NCBI RefSeq assembly: GCF_002224125.1
Contig: NZ_NCSM01000057.1
Location: forward strand, 133,906 to 197,905
Origin: Streptomyces sp. NBS 14/10
GTDB taxonomy: Bacteria; Actinomycetota; Actinomycetes; Streptomycetales; Streptomycetaceae
DNA length: 64,000 nt
Reading direction: 5' to 3'
The notes beneath the pieces are model-generated. The model saw only the letters and a list, made by a program, of their open reading frames with translations. It ran no database searches and was not told the DNA's origin. The position numbers and the translations under genes were made by a program. Below, piece by piece: positions 8,148 through 16,577 of this stretch. Position 1 is the first letter of the stretch, and the number at the start of each line of letters is the position of its first letter.

Positions 8148-8834
8148 GTGGCACTTCGAGTTCTGATCGCCGACGACCACGCGGTCGTCCGGCAGGGCCT
8201 GCGGATGATCCTCAGTCTCGACGACGACATCAAGGTGGTCGGCGAGACGACCAACGGCCGGGAGGCCGTACGGCTGGCCCGCGAGCTGTGCCCCGACGTC
8301 GTCCTGATGGATCTGCTGATGCCCGTCATGGACGGGATCTCGGCCACCGCCGAGATCCGCCAGGACCTCCCCGAGGTGGAGGTCGTGGCGCTGACCAGCG
8401 CGCTCGACGACACCATGGTCATGGGCGCGGTCCGGGCGGGCGCGATCGGCTTTCTGCTGAAGAACGCCGAGGCCGACGAGTTGAGAAGCGCGGTCAAGGG
8501 CGCCGCCGCCGGCCGGATTCAGGTCTCCCCCGACGCGACCTCCCGGCTGATGGGCCAGGTCAGGGCCCCGAGCGGGCCGGAACAGCTGACCGAGCGGGAA
8601 GCCGAGGTCCTGACGATGCTCGCGCGCGGCAAGTCGAACAAGGAGATCGCCCGCGACCTGCGGATCGGGCAGCAGACGGTGAAGACGTATGTGAGCCACA
8701 TCCTGACCAAGCTCGGGGTGCACAGCCGCACTCAAGCCGCGGTGTACGCCGTCCAGTCGGGGCTGGTGCCGGCCGGGGAGCTCACCACGCCCGAACCGCT
8801 GGACGCGACACGGGACCACTGGTGGTCGGCGTGA
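8148..8834 (+). CDS. NarL/FixJ-family response regulator
   Basis: This gene encodes 228 residues with a GTG start. The receiver has the acidic pair in VLIADDHAVV, phospho-acceptor Asp in VVLMDLLMPVMDG and Lys in GFLLKNAEADE. The LuxR-type helix-turn-helix reads LTEREAEVLTMLARGKSNKE...QTVKTYVSHILTKL. The stop overlaps the GTG of the following kinase, which is its likely partner. This is a second NarL-type system only 0.9 kb from the first, with no close sequence similarity to it beyond the family. Confidence 0.92.
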   Translation: MALRVLIADDHAVVRQGLRMILSLDDDIKVVGETTNGREAVRLARELCPDVVLMDLLMPVMDGISATAEIRQDLPEVEVVALTSALDDTMVMGAVRAGAIGFLLKNAEADELRSAVKGAAAGRIQVSPDATSRLMGQVRAPSGPEQLTEREAEVLTMLARGKSNKEIARDLRIGQQTVKTYVSHILTKLGVHSRTQAAVYAVQSGLVPAGELTTPEPLDATRDHWWSA

Positions 8835-10453
8835 TCGCTGTCCGACGCCGGGCCAGGGCGCGGCGGCGCGCCCTGGCCGATATCCAGCGGCGCGTCCTCG
8901 ACGCGGAGCCCGGTGAGGAGCTGCTGCGGCTGGTCGTACGGCGGGTGCGGGAAGCCATGGGCGCGGACGCGGCACGGGTGCTGGTGGCGGAGCCCGCCGG
9001 GGGCCAGGCGCTGTCCGCCGAGGTCCATGCCGTGGGCGGTGCCTCAGGCACAGGCACAGGCATGGCTGACGCCCCGGGTATGGCTGATGTTCTGGCCTGC
9101 GGCGAGGTCCCGACCGTACGGGCCGCCGACGGCGTCGAGGCGCCCGTTCCCAGCAGCCCATCGGAGGCCGCGCGGCGGCACGCGCTGCGTACGGCCGGGC
9201 TCACGGCCGTCCTGGACACACCGCTGACGGTGAACGGGCGGGCCGTGGGCGTCCTGGAGGTGGCCGACCGCCGTCCGCGCGGCTTCACCTCGGGCGACCG
9301 GCGCACGCTGAGGCGGTTCGCCGCGCCCGCCGCTCTGGCGGCCGCCCAGCTCCGTACCCGGGAACGGCTGCGCGGGCTGGCCGCCATCGGGACTGCCGCG
9401 GACAGCGCGTGGCGGACGCTGGACCGGCTGACCGCCGCGGCCGTGGCGCATACGGGCGCGGCGGAATGCGCCGTCCGGCTGCTGGAGCCGGACGGGCCGG
9501 GGCCGGACGGGCCGGGGCTGGACGGGCCGGGGCCGGACGGGACGGCTCCGGAAGACGCGCCGGAGGAGGTCCGGGAGGCCATCGCCTCCGCCGCCCCCGT
9601 CATCCGTACGCTCCGCGACGACCGCACCGGCGCGGCCTGGCCGCTGCTCTGCGAGGGGCGGGTGGTCGGTGTGCTGCACTGCCGCTACCCGCCCGGCCGA
9701 CGGCCCGACGGCTTCGATCTGACCCTCCTCGACGGGATCGCCGGACACGCGGCCCGCGCGGTGGAGGGCGAACGGTGGCGGGCGGCCGCGCGGGACAAGG
9801 GCGCCCTGGACGAGCGGCGGCGGCTGTCCAGGGAGCTGCACGACTCGGTCTCCCAGGCCCTGTACGGCATCACCCTGGGCGCGCGTACCGCCCGCGAGCT
9901 GCTGAACCGGCACGCGGGCGGGGGCACGGACGGCGACACCGCCTGTGGCACCGACGGGATGTCGGAGCTGGCCGAGCCGATCGACTACATCCGGCAGCTC
10001 GCCGACGCCGCGATCGCCGAGACCCGGGTCCTGCTGGGCCGTCTCAGGCCCGAGACGCTGGAGGCCGAGGGCCTGGTCGCCGCGCTCACGCGACATGTGG
10101 CGGCGCTCCGCGACCGGTACGGCATCGCCGCCGAGGCGACGCTCGGCGCGGAACCGGAGACGACCCCGGAGGCAAAGCACGCCCTCTACCGGATAGCCCA
10201 GGAGTCCCTGCACAACGTCGCCAAGCACTCGGGGGCGCGGCATGTACGCCTCCACCTGCTCAGTGGCCCGGGCACCGTCACATTGACGGTCGCCGACGAC
10301 GGAGTGGGCTTCGACTCCCGGCGGTCCTTCCCGGGTCATCTGGGCCTGCTGTCCATGCGGGAGCGGGCCCGGGAGGTGGGCGGCACCCTGAACGTGGACA
10401 GCCGGCCTGGCCAGGGCAGCCGTATCCGGGCCACCGTCCCGGCGGAGCCGTGA
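8831..10453 (+). CDS. GAF-domain sensor histidine kinase (NarL class)
   Basis: This is a 540-residue cytoplasmic kinase. The GTG start at 8831 overlaps the regulator stop (GTGA). Residues 10-185 and 190-320 look like GAF domains. They are joined to a HisKA_3 domain with the phospho-His in LSRELHDSVSQALYG and a HATPase_c domain with NVAKHSGA, VADDGVGFD and GHLGLLSMRERA. A flexible linker around residue 220 is built from four near-copies of a 15-base unit (PDGPG peptides, bases 9488-9541). The signal is unknown. A much longer ORF starting at 7415 in the same frame is explained by the missing stop of the PAP2 gene, not by a real fusion. Confidence 0.9.
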   Translation: MIAVRRRARARRRALADIQRRVLDAEPGEELLRLVVRRVREAMGADAARVLVAEPAGGQALSAEVHAVGGASGTGTGMADAPGMADVLACGEVPTVRAADGVEAPVPSSPSEAARRHALRTAGLTAVLDTPLTVNGRAVGVLEVADRRPRGFTSGDRRTLRRFAAPAALAAAQLRTRERLRGLAAIGTAADSAWRTLDRLTAAAVAHTGAAECAVRLLEPDGPGPDGPGLDGPGPDGTAPEDAPEEVREAIASAAPVIRTLRDDRTGAAWPLLCEGRVVGVLHCRYPPGRRPDGFDLTLLDGIAGHAARAVEGERWRAAARDKGALDERRRLSRELHDSVSQALYGITLGARTARELLNRHAGGGTDGDTACGTDGMSELAEPIDYIRQLADAAIAETRVLLGRLRPETLEAEGLVAALTRHVAALRDRYGIAAEATLGAEPETTPEAKHALYRIAQESLHNVAKHSGARHVRLHLLSGPGTVTLTVADDGVGFDSRRSFPGHLGLLSMRERAREVGGTLNVDSRPGQGSRIRATVPAEP

Positions 10454-10584
10454 ACCCTCACGGGCCGAGCTCGGCGGCATATGAGACATTTACCCCGCTA
10501 TATTCCTGTCCCCTGCTACGTTCCTGGTGCCGGTGAGGCCGATCGCCGCCCACAGACCGCCGCCCACAGACAGGAGACCCGTCC

Positions 10585-11727
10585 GTGACCCTCCTCGAGC
10601 CCATGGGGCTGAGCCTGCGGGACCGCACGGTGGAGGCCGGGGTCCGATCCGGTCTTGCGGCGGTCGAGGCGGGCCTGCTGGAGGCCACGAAAAGCGATGT
10701 GCCGTTCATCACCGAGGCCGCCCAGCACCTGGTGCGGGCGGGCGCCAAGCGGCTGCGGCCGCTGCTGGTGCTGCTGGCCGCGCGGTTCGGCGACCCGGAC
10801 GCACCGGGCGTGGTGCCCTCCGCCGTCGTGGTCGAGCTGACGCACCTGGCGACGCTCAACCACGACGACGTGCTGGACGACGCCGACGCCCGGCGCCGTA
10901 CGCCCGCCACCGACGCCAACTGGGACAACTCGGTGGCGGTCCTCACCGGCGACTTCCTCTTCGCCCGCGCCTCGCATCTGCTGGCCGACCTGGGCCCGGA
11001 GGCCGTACGGATCCAGGCCGACGCGTTCCGGCAACAGGTCACCGGCCAGATCCTGGAGACGGCCGGGCCCCGCGCCGACCGCGACCCGATCGAGCACTAT
11101 CTGGAAGTCCTCGCGGGCAGGGCGGGCTCGCTGATCGCGGTCTCCGGGCGGCTGGGCGCGCTGGCGTCCGGCGCCGGGCGGGACGTCGCCGGCGTACTCG
11201 CCCGGTACGGCGAACGGCTGGGCGTGGCCTGCCGCCTGGCCGAGGACGTACTGGACATCGCCGAGGCCGGCGGGGCCGGGGGCGTACCGCGCGGTCACCC
11301 GGGCGCCACCCTGCGCGAAGGTTTCGCGACGCTGCCGGTCCTGTATCTGCGGGCACGGGCGGAGGCGACCGGCTCGCCCGAGGACCGTGAGCTGTGCGAA
11401 CTGCTCACCACCGAACTCACCAACAAGACGGACGAGACGCGTTACGCGGAGGCGCTGCGCCGGTTCCGCGCCCACCCCGCTCTGGAACAGGCCCGGGTGG
11501 CCGCGGACCGCTACGCCGAAGAGGCCCGCGCGGCGCTGGCGCCGCTGCCCGCGTGCGCGGCGCGGCGTGCGCTGGAGGACCTGTGCGAGGTGGTGACGCG
11601 CGACCGCCCGGCCGTACCCCCGACCTCACCCTCACCCTCGTCCCCGGCCTCAGCCCCGGCTGCGTCCCCGGCCGTCTCCCCGCTGGTCGCCGCGGAGCAG
11701 CGACTCCCCGAAGCGGCGCAGCCGTGA
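10585..11727 (+). CDS. Polyprenyl diphosphate synthase
   Basis: This gene encodes 380 residues of the trans-isoprenyl diphosphate synthase family, which condenses isopentenyl diphosphate onto an allylic diphosphate to make long-chain prenyl diphosphates such as quinone side chains. The GGKRxR equivalent is AGAKRLRP and the first Asp-rich motif is NHDDVLDD. GDFLFARAS and RQQVTGQ follow. The second Asp-rich motif reads AEDVLD, with Glu in place of the usual first Asp. The last 45 residues are a Pro/Ser/Ala tail not typical of the family. The GTG start at 10585 follows ACAGGAGACC. The gene stands alone behind a 131-bp gap from the kinase. Confidence 0.88.
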   Translation: MTLLEPMGLSLRDRTVEAGVRSGLAAVEAGLLEATKSDVPFITEAAQHLVRAGAKRLRPLLVLLAARFGDPDAPGVVPSAVVVELTHLATLNHDDVLDDADARRRTPATDANWDNSVAVLTGDFLFARASHLLADLGPEAVRIQADAFRQQVTGQILETAGPRADRDPIEHYLEVLAGRAGSLIAVSGRLGALASGAGRDVAGVLARYGERLGVACRLAEDVLDIAEAGGAGGVPRGHPGATLREGFATLPVLYLRARAEATGSPEDRELCELLTTELTNKTDETRYAEALRRFRAHPALEQARVAADRYAEEARAALAPLPACAARRALEDLCEVVTRDRPAVPPTSPSPSSPASAPAASPAVSPLVAAEQRLPEAAQP

Positions 11728-12033
11728 GACGGCGTCGGGGTCGGGGGCCGGGTCGGCTCCGGGCTCCGGTTCCGTAGCCGTACGACAGCTGCAGTCCTCG
11801 GTCGTCCCAGGAGGCCCGGGGCGGCCCGCGCCCCGGCGCCGGCGCCCACCGCCGGCCCGCGAGGACCGCCGGACGGCCTCCGACAGCCGTCTGAATCGCT
11901 CCCTGGCAACCACAGCGAGGAAACCCGCCCGTCGGCGCCCCGTATTCCAGGGGGCACCCGATCGGGATGCCCCCTGCTCCCTACTTGGGCCGGGCAGCAA
12001 CGTTCGCCGTCCCTGCCTCACGACGTCATCACG
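11728..12033. other. Non-coding gap (306 bp)
   Basis: This is a GC-rich gap between the convergent polyprenyl synthase and the small secreted protein. Open frames in it on both strands are extensions of the flanking genes' shadows and match nothing I recognise. No clear terminator hairpin with a T run was found. Confidence 0.5.
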
Positions 12034-12402
12034 TCAGCAGGGCGTCTGCGCACCGCCGTCGTTCAGGTTGCCGTCGTAGATCCAGCCCCTGGTCCCGGTG
12101 TCGTCGTACTTCGCGTGGGTCCAGGTGTTACCTGCGGAGTTGACCACGTAGCAGTCGTAGGAGAGACGGCCCGCGAAGACGGTGATGTTCGTCGAGCACT
12201 CGGCGTTCGGGCCGCTGCGCAGCGGCGCGTCGCCGTCCCGGTTCAGGAGGTAGCCCGTCCCGGTGTCCACGTCGCGCCAGGACGGGTGGGTGCATGCGGC
12301 GGTGCCCGTGGTGGCGGCACCGGCCGATGGGGCGGCAGTCAGGGTGGCCGAGCCGACCAGGAGAGGCAGAGCGACCGCTGCCCACAACTTGTTTCTCTTC
12401 AA
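12034..12402 (-). CDS. Small secreted SH3-like protein
   Basis: This gene encodes 122 residues with a clear Sec signal peptide (MKRNKLWAAVALPLLVGSA...APSAGA, cleavage after about residue 29). The mature part of about 93 residues has four Cys (ACTHPS, NAECST, SYDCYV, QTPC-end), probably two disulfides. The segment APLRSGPNAEC resembles the LNVRSGPS motif of bacterial SH3 domains, and AKYDDTGTRGWIYDGNL fits the C-terminal strand of that fold. The role is unknown; such proteins in Streptomyces are usually cell-wall associated. It has no operon partner. Confidence 0.8.
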   Translation of the reverse strand: MKRNKLWAAVALPLLVGSATLTAAPSAGAATTGTAACTHPSWRDVDTGTGYLLNRDGDAPLRSGPNAECSTNITVFAGRLSYDCYVVNSAGNTWTHAKYDDTGTRGWIYDGNLNDGGAQTPC

Positions 12403-12696
12403 CGCGTTCCCTTTGCTCTGCGGGCGTCATCCTCATGACGTCCCACGGTGATGTGCTCGTCGAGCGTATGTACGAATCTGATGAGAGGTCAGGGTGTTTT
12501 CAGCCAGAGGCATTACGCGCCACGCGTTGGCAAGTTTTAGCCATTCTCAGCCATTTGGCCCGCGTATTTTTCCGTGCGTGCGGACGCAGATTGGCTGGAT
12601 CCATGGGAAAGACAGGCGGAATGGAAGCATCCAGTTGTCTCATTTAATGCCCCAGGGTCGGGCTCCAGTTCCGTACGCCCCGTATCCCAGCGCGCG
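12403..12696. other. Low-GC intergenic region upstream of the secreted protein
   Basis: This stretch has distinctly lower GC than its surroundings (for example TTTTCAGCCAGAGGCATTAC, AAGTTTTAGCCATTCTCAGC, GCGTATTTTTCCGTGCG). It probably carries the promoter of the minus-strand gene ending at 12034 and transcription signals for the gene ending at 12697. No ORF here has Streptomyces-like codon usage. Confidence 0.5.
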
Positions 12697-13320
12697 TCAG
12701 CGCCTGCGCTGCCCCGCGTAGAACATCGAGGCGCCGGTCACCACGAACAGCCCGCCGGAGATCGCCAGCGTGAGAGCGGTCTGGCCCTCCTGGTCGGGCC
12801 CGTCCGGCAGCCGGGGCTCAAGGACCCCCATCGGGTCCTTGCGGAGCGTGACGCGCTGGTGCTGCTTGATGTGGTCGAAGCAGTTCTGCTGCTGCGACAT
12901 CTCATACACGGCACGGTTCCCGGCGGTCTCCTCCACCGTGCAGTACTGCTGCTCGTCGCGGTACTCGACCTCGGTGACCACGGCGGGCATCTTCTCCCCC
13001 ATGGTCTTCATGTAGAGCTCGTACAGCCCCTGCCCGGCGAACAGCGTCAACGCGAACCCCGCGCACGACACCAGCACCGCCGCCCCCGCCCGGTGCCAGA
13101 TGCCGCCCGCCACGGACGCCGCGGCGCCGAACGTCCCCAGCGCGACCACGACTCCGACGTAGATGCCCACCGACGGGACCTGCGCCAGCCACGCCGCCAC
13201 GGTGAACATCAGCGGCACCGACACGGCCCACAGCACCGAGTTGACCAGCCTGCGCGCCCGGGACGGCGCGGCCCCCGCCGGCTTCGTCCCGGTGGCCACG
13301 ACGGACTCGGGCGTTCCCAT
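12697..13320 (-). CDS. Membrane protein of unknown function (about four helices)
   Basis: This gene encodes 207 residues. Hydrophobic segments are visible at about 30-50 (LWAVSVPLMFTVAAWLA), 55-75, 80-105 and at the C-terminus (TLAISGGLFVVTGASMFYAG). The loop between helices 3 and 4 holds Tyr/Cys residues (DEQQYCTVEET, QQNCFDHIKQ) that could form a disulfide outside the membrane. The ATG at 13320 (MGTPESVV) is preferred over an upstream ATG at 13365 because AGGGAG lies just before it. It is divergent from the next gene over 96 bp. I do not recognise the family. Confidence 0.75.
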   Translation of the reverse strand: MGTPESVVATGTKPAGAAPSRARRLVNSVLWAVSVPLMFTVAAWLAQVPSVGIYVGVVVALGTFGAAASVAGGIWHRAGAAVLVSCAGFALTLFAGQGLYELYMKTMGEKMPAVVTEVEYRDEQQYCTVEETAGNRAVYEMSQQQNCFDHIKQHQRVTLRKDPMGVLEPRLPDGPDQEGQTALTLAISGGLFVVTGASMFYAGQRRR

Positions 13321-13416
13321 GCCTGTTGCTCCCTGTCTCGCGCACGCCTGTCGGGCAGCAAGCATGCCGCAGCCGCCAAGTGCTGGTCCTGCGCGTCCGG
13401 CCTACGCTTTCGGTTC

Positions 13417-13920
13417 ATGGACTGGACTACGCCCATAAGCACGCTGCTCGGTGCGGTGGTTGGGGTCGGATCGACACTGCTGGGCGAGACCGTGCGCTCA
13501 AAACGTGATCGGGGACACCAGCAGTACGAACTCAGGCGGCAGCTGTACGCCCGCTATCTCGAAGCCCTCACCAACACCGACAGCGAACTCCAGCTGCTCG
13601 CCATCCGCGAGCAGACCCCGTTGGACGAGGCCGACCTTCGGGCCGCCTGGCGCAACCACTCCCTGCTGTCCCTGAATTACGAGATCGCGCTCGTCGGCCC
13701 ACCACCAGTGGCCGACGCCGCCGATACGGCCTACCGCTCGCTGCGGTCGATGCGGAACGTCCTGGGCAGAGCGGAGGTCACCCTCGGCAATCCCCGCACG
13801 TCAGGGGGCCAAGACCCCGGATCCGCCGAATGGCGGGACGCCCACCGTGCGTACATCGACGCGATGGCCGCTCTGCGCTCGGCCATGCGCACCGACATAG
13901 CGAACGGTCAGCGCAGCTGA
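13417..13920 (+). CDS. Hypothetical protein with N-terminal membrane segment
   Basis: This gene encodes 167 residues. Residues 6-23 (PISTLLGAVVGVGSTLLG) form one weakly hydrophobic, Gly-rich helix. The rest is a charged helical domain with Arg/Glu-rich heptad-like stretches (RSKRDRGHQQYELRRQLYARYLE begins it) followed by SLRSMRNVLGRAE. It resembles small Streptomyces membrane-associated proteins of unknown function. It is divergent from the gene ending at 12697. Confidence 0.7.
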   Translation: MDWTTPISTLLGAVVGVGSTLLGETVRSKRDRGHQQYELRRQLYARYLEALTNTDSELQLLAIREQTPLDEADLRAAWRNHSLLSLNYEIALVGPPPVADAADTAYRSLRSMRNVLGRAEVTLGNPRTSGGQDPGSAEWRDAHRAYIDAMAALRSAMRTDIANGQRS

Positions 13921-13994
13921 TGTGAGTGCGCTGGACGTCAAAAACCGTGCGCCTGGCGTCAATGACGCCCCGGGCCGTAGCGGAGAAACTCCTT

Positions 13995-14816
13995 TCAGTC
14001 CCATTGGGTGCACAGATCCTCCGCGCAGGTGCGGATCCACACCCCGTGCCCGGCCGGAAGGGTGACCGTCCGGCGGTAACGGGAGGTGCCGCCCGGCCCC
14101 GCGGCAGCCAGATCAATGGTCTGCGAGCAGACATTCGGCTGATTGGAGATACACAGCTGGGCCACCGCTTTGCCGGTGTCATCCGGGTTCTTCACATATC
14201 CGGTCACCGTGGCTCTGGCCGATGTCCAACAGATCTTCCCGACGGCATAGGCGCGCATCTCCGCCCTGTAGTCGCGGCACCCGCTCGTCGGAGCGGGCTT
14301 GGATGACGGTTCGGAGCCGAACGGACTTAACGGGCTGAACGGCAGTAGAACAAGACCGAGGGCCAGGAGCACCACCCCCAACCCCGCGAACAGGAACAAA
14401 CGCCGCCGCACACCGCGCGGGGCACGCCCGGACTCCTCCCCGGGAGAAGCCCCAGTCTCGGGCGAGGCCGCCGCTTCGGGCGAGGCCCCCGCTTCGGCTG
14501 GGGCCGCCATATCGAGTGGCGGCTGGGCGCCGGCCTCCAGCGCGTCGTCCCACAGTTCCAGCAGCGGCCTCGGATCGGCCCCGCAGGCTTGCGCGATGTC
14601 CTCGACGGCGTCGCGGCTGGGGAACAGCTTGCCGTTGACATAACGCTCGAGCGAAGCGCGGCTGTAGTTGGTGCGCGCCTCGAGCCTGGCGAAGCTCAGC
14701 CCGGACGCCTGCTTGATACGCCGCAGTTCGGCCGCCAGTCGCCGTCCCGCGGAAGAGGTCAGGGCGACAGCTGCCTGACGGGGCGCCTCCGAAGTGTCCG
14801 ACCTGCGTTGCCCCAT
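13995..14816 (-). CDS. Transmembrane helix-turn-helix protein with extracytoplasmic Cys domain
   Basis: This gene encodes 273 residues. Residues 20-85 form a XRE-type helix-turn-helix (LAAELRRIKQASGLSFARLE...YSRASLERYVNGK). A Pro/Ala/Glu linker follows (about 105-140). One membrane helix at 145-165 (LFLFAGLGVVLLALGLVLLP) comes after the RRR stop-transfer cluster. An outside domain of about 90 residues has four Cys (SGCRDY, KICWTS, LCISNQPNVC region, RTCAEDLC). The order DNA-binding domain, helix, outside sensor suggests a one-component membrane regulator, or a cytoplasmic HTH used for anchoring as in RodZ (inference). The ATG at 14816 is chosen because a G-rich ribosome site precedes it. Confidence 0.78.
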   Translation of the reverse strand: MGQRRSDTSEAPRQAAVALTSSAGRRLAAELRRIKQASGLSFARLEARTNYSRASLERYVNGKLFPSRDAVEDIAQACGADPRPLLELWDDALEAGAQPPLDMAAPAEAGASPEAAASPETGASPGEESGRAPRGVRRRLFLFAGLGVVLLALGLVLLPFSPLSPFGSEPSSKPAPTSGCRDYRAEMRAYAVGKICWTSARATVTGYVKNPDDTGKAVAQLCISNQPNVCSQTIDLAAAGPGGTSRYRRTVTLPAGHGVWIRTCAEDLCTQWD

Positions 14817-15026
14817 GCTGTGCCCCCCTGTGCGCCGTATGCGGGCGGCCATCCGGAGTTGGTGCGGCGTCTCAAGACATCCCATGAGACGCCCCTCTCC
14901 TTCCTGGGACGCCCTGAGCGGTCAAGAGTGTAGGGGTCAGCCCCGCGCTGCGGCTGACGTTCGAGCGCCCGGGCGACCACCACGCCCGGCTCATGCGCAT
15001 CTCCCTGACTGCTCGCGTCCTGTGGC

Positions 15027-15962
15027 ATGCCCCCGGCCAGGACTCGGCCGACCGAAAGGCACCTTCCGGCCTTGATAGCGCACGACTCCCTTTCAGAGCC
15101 CACGACCGTAAGGCCGCCCCATGAGACGCCCGAAGAGATACGCGCCCTGGACCTCGGCCCGGTGCGCGTTACGTTGGTGAACCTCCCCAAACCAACACCA
15201 ACACGACCACGACCGCGCCGCCCGCTTTTGAGCCCAACTCCGGGGACCTGGCAGCTCTCTCTCCTGTCCTCCCGCCCACGGCCAGGGACCACGGAGATCA
15301 GCACCCTGACGCTGCACGAGGGCTCACGGCCATTCGAGACCCCTGCTCCGACACTCGGCCCAACACAAGCCGTGGTGGTGAACCTCCCCCGCGGCGCGGT
15401 ACCGATACCGGACCATGCTCTGCGAAGCCTGACAACCCGACCCGTACCTCCCAGGCCCGGCCCCGGAATGATCCTGGCCCGATTCCTGGAAGGACTCGCC
15501 GACCACTGGGAAGGCCTTGAGTCGACTCCGACCGAACGGCTCGGCTCAGCCGTGGTCGATCTCTCGGTCGCATTCCTCATGAGCCTGGCCGAGGCACACG
15601 GACTGCTCTCGCCTCACCCCCGAAGGTCCGAACTCCTCAACGAAATCAAGTCCTTCATCATCCGGAATCTCGGCGAACCGCACCTGTCACCCCAGCAGAT
15701 CGCCGCAGAGCATCACATCTCGGTGCGCTATCTGCACCTCCTCTTCCATCACGACAAGCGCACGGTCCGCGGCTTCCTCCAAGAACAGCGCCTGGAACAC
15801 TGCCGGACCGACCTGACGGACCCGACCCACCCCGGACGCACCGTCGGCGTGATCCGTGCCCGCTGGGGCTTCCGGGACGACGCGGTATTCGGCAGAGCCT
15901 TCAAGAAGGCCTACGGAATCTCACCGGGCGAATACCGCAAAAGGCACTTCCGGGGGCTGTAA
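15027..15962 (+). CDS. AraC-family transcriptional regulator, N-terminus probably incomplete
   Basis: The C-terminal 110 residues are an intact AraC/XylS double helix-turn-helix: SPQQIAAEHHISVRYLHLLF, then GVIRARWGFRDDAVFGRAFKKAYGISPGEYR. Before it is the ligand-binding-like domain common in Streptomyces AraC proteins (ALDLGPVRVTLVNLP ... FLMSLAEAHGLL). Family members normally carry a further segment of about 40 residues at the front. The frame upstream of 15027 lacks it and no convincing ribosome site is seen at the start, so the 5' end may be shortened or frameshifted. It lies next to the convergent cadD-like gene. Confidence 0.72.
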   Translation: MPPARTRPTERHLPALIAHDSLSEPTTVRPPHETPEEIRALDLGPVRVTLVNLPKPTPTRPRPRRPLLSPTPGTWQLSLLSSRPRPGTTEISTLTLHEGSRPFETPAPTLGPTQAVVVNLPRGAVPIPDHALRSLTTRPVPPRPGPGMILARFLEGLADHWEGLESTPTERLGSAVVDLSVAFLMSLAEAHGLLSPHPRRSELLNEIKSFIIRNLGEPHLSPQQIAAEHHISVRYLHLLFHHDKRTVRGFLQEQRLEHCRTDLTDPTHPGRTVGVIRARWGFRDDAVFGRAFKKAYGISPGEYRKRHFRGL

Positions 15963-15980
15963 GTCCACCCCATCGGCGCG

Positions 15981-16577
15981 CTACAGGCCGAACGCGCCGC
16001 CCTCGATGAGGATGAGCAGGCCGATGGCGATCAGGACCAGTGGCAGCAGGATGTGACCCCACCGGCTGAGCGCATTGGCGATGACGGGACGGGTGGCGAA
16101 GTACCGGCCCGCGAGGCACCACACGGCTACAAGGATCAGGAAGACAACGGCGTACACGCTCATGCCGCCCACACCGGCGGTGGCGAGGACGGGGACGTAA
16201 ACGCCGATGTTGTCGCCGCCGTTGGCGAAGGTGACCGCGGCGACCTCCAGAACCTTGGGGCCGCCCTCGGCTGTCTCCTGGTCGTCGTCCTCGTCGTCGC
16301 GGTGCTTCCACGCCTGCCAGGCCGCCTTCAACCCGAGCGCGAGGGGCAGCAGGCCGAGGTAGGGGATGGCCGGCTCGGGCAGGAAGGTGGCGCCGAACGC
16401 GGCGGCGATTGCGACGGCGAGGATGGCGGCGAAGCCCAGGTACTGCCCGATGACGATGCGGCGGGCAGAGCCTTGGTGTCCGGCGCCCTGGGCGAAGAAC
16501 AGGGACAGGATCAGGATGTCGTCGATGTTGGTGACGGCGAACAGCCCGACCGCCTGCCCGACGATGCCCAGGTTCAC
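15981..16577 (-). CDS. CadD-family cadmium/cation exporter
   Basis: This gene encodes 198 residues, an all-membrane protein with about five to six helices. It starts NLGIVGQAVGLFAVTNIDDILILSLFFAQ, which carries the Asp-Asp in helix 1 typical of CadD. The middle loop is acidic and charged (WKHRDDEDDDQETAEGG) and may be the metal-sensing or metal-gathering loop. A second signature, VAAVTFANGGDNIGVYVP, mirrors helix 1, as in the LysE-superfamily fold. It is expected to export Cd2+ or related cations. The GTG at 16577 is used; a longer frame to 16658 has an unlikely hydrophilic N-terminus. It is convergent with the AraC gene, with an 18-bp gap. Confidence 0.82.
   Translation of the reverse strand: MNLGIVGQAVGLFAVTNIDDILILSLFFAQGAGHQGSARRIVIGQYLGFAAILAVAIAAAFGATFLPEPAIPYLGLLPLALGLKAAWQAWKHRDDEDDDQETAEGGPKVLEVAAVTFANGGDNIGVYVPVLATAGVGGMSVYAVVFLILVAVWCLAGRYFATRPVIANALSRWGHILLPLVLIAIGLLILIEGGAFGL

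Noticed and set aside
11650..12021. Minus-strand 123-codon ORF
   Set aside because: It overlaps the polyprenyl synthase 3' end antisense, is Arg/Gly-rich, and has no recognisable domain or ribosome site.
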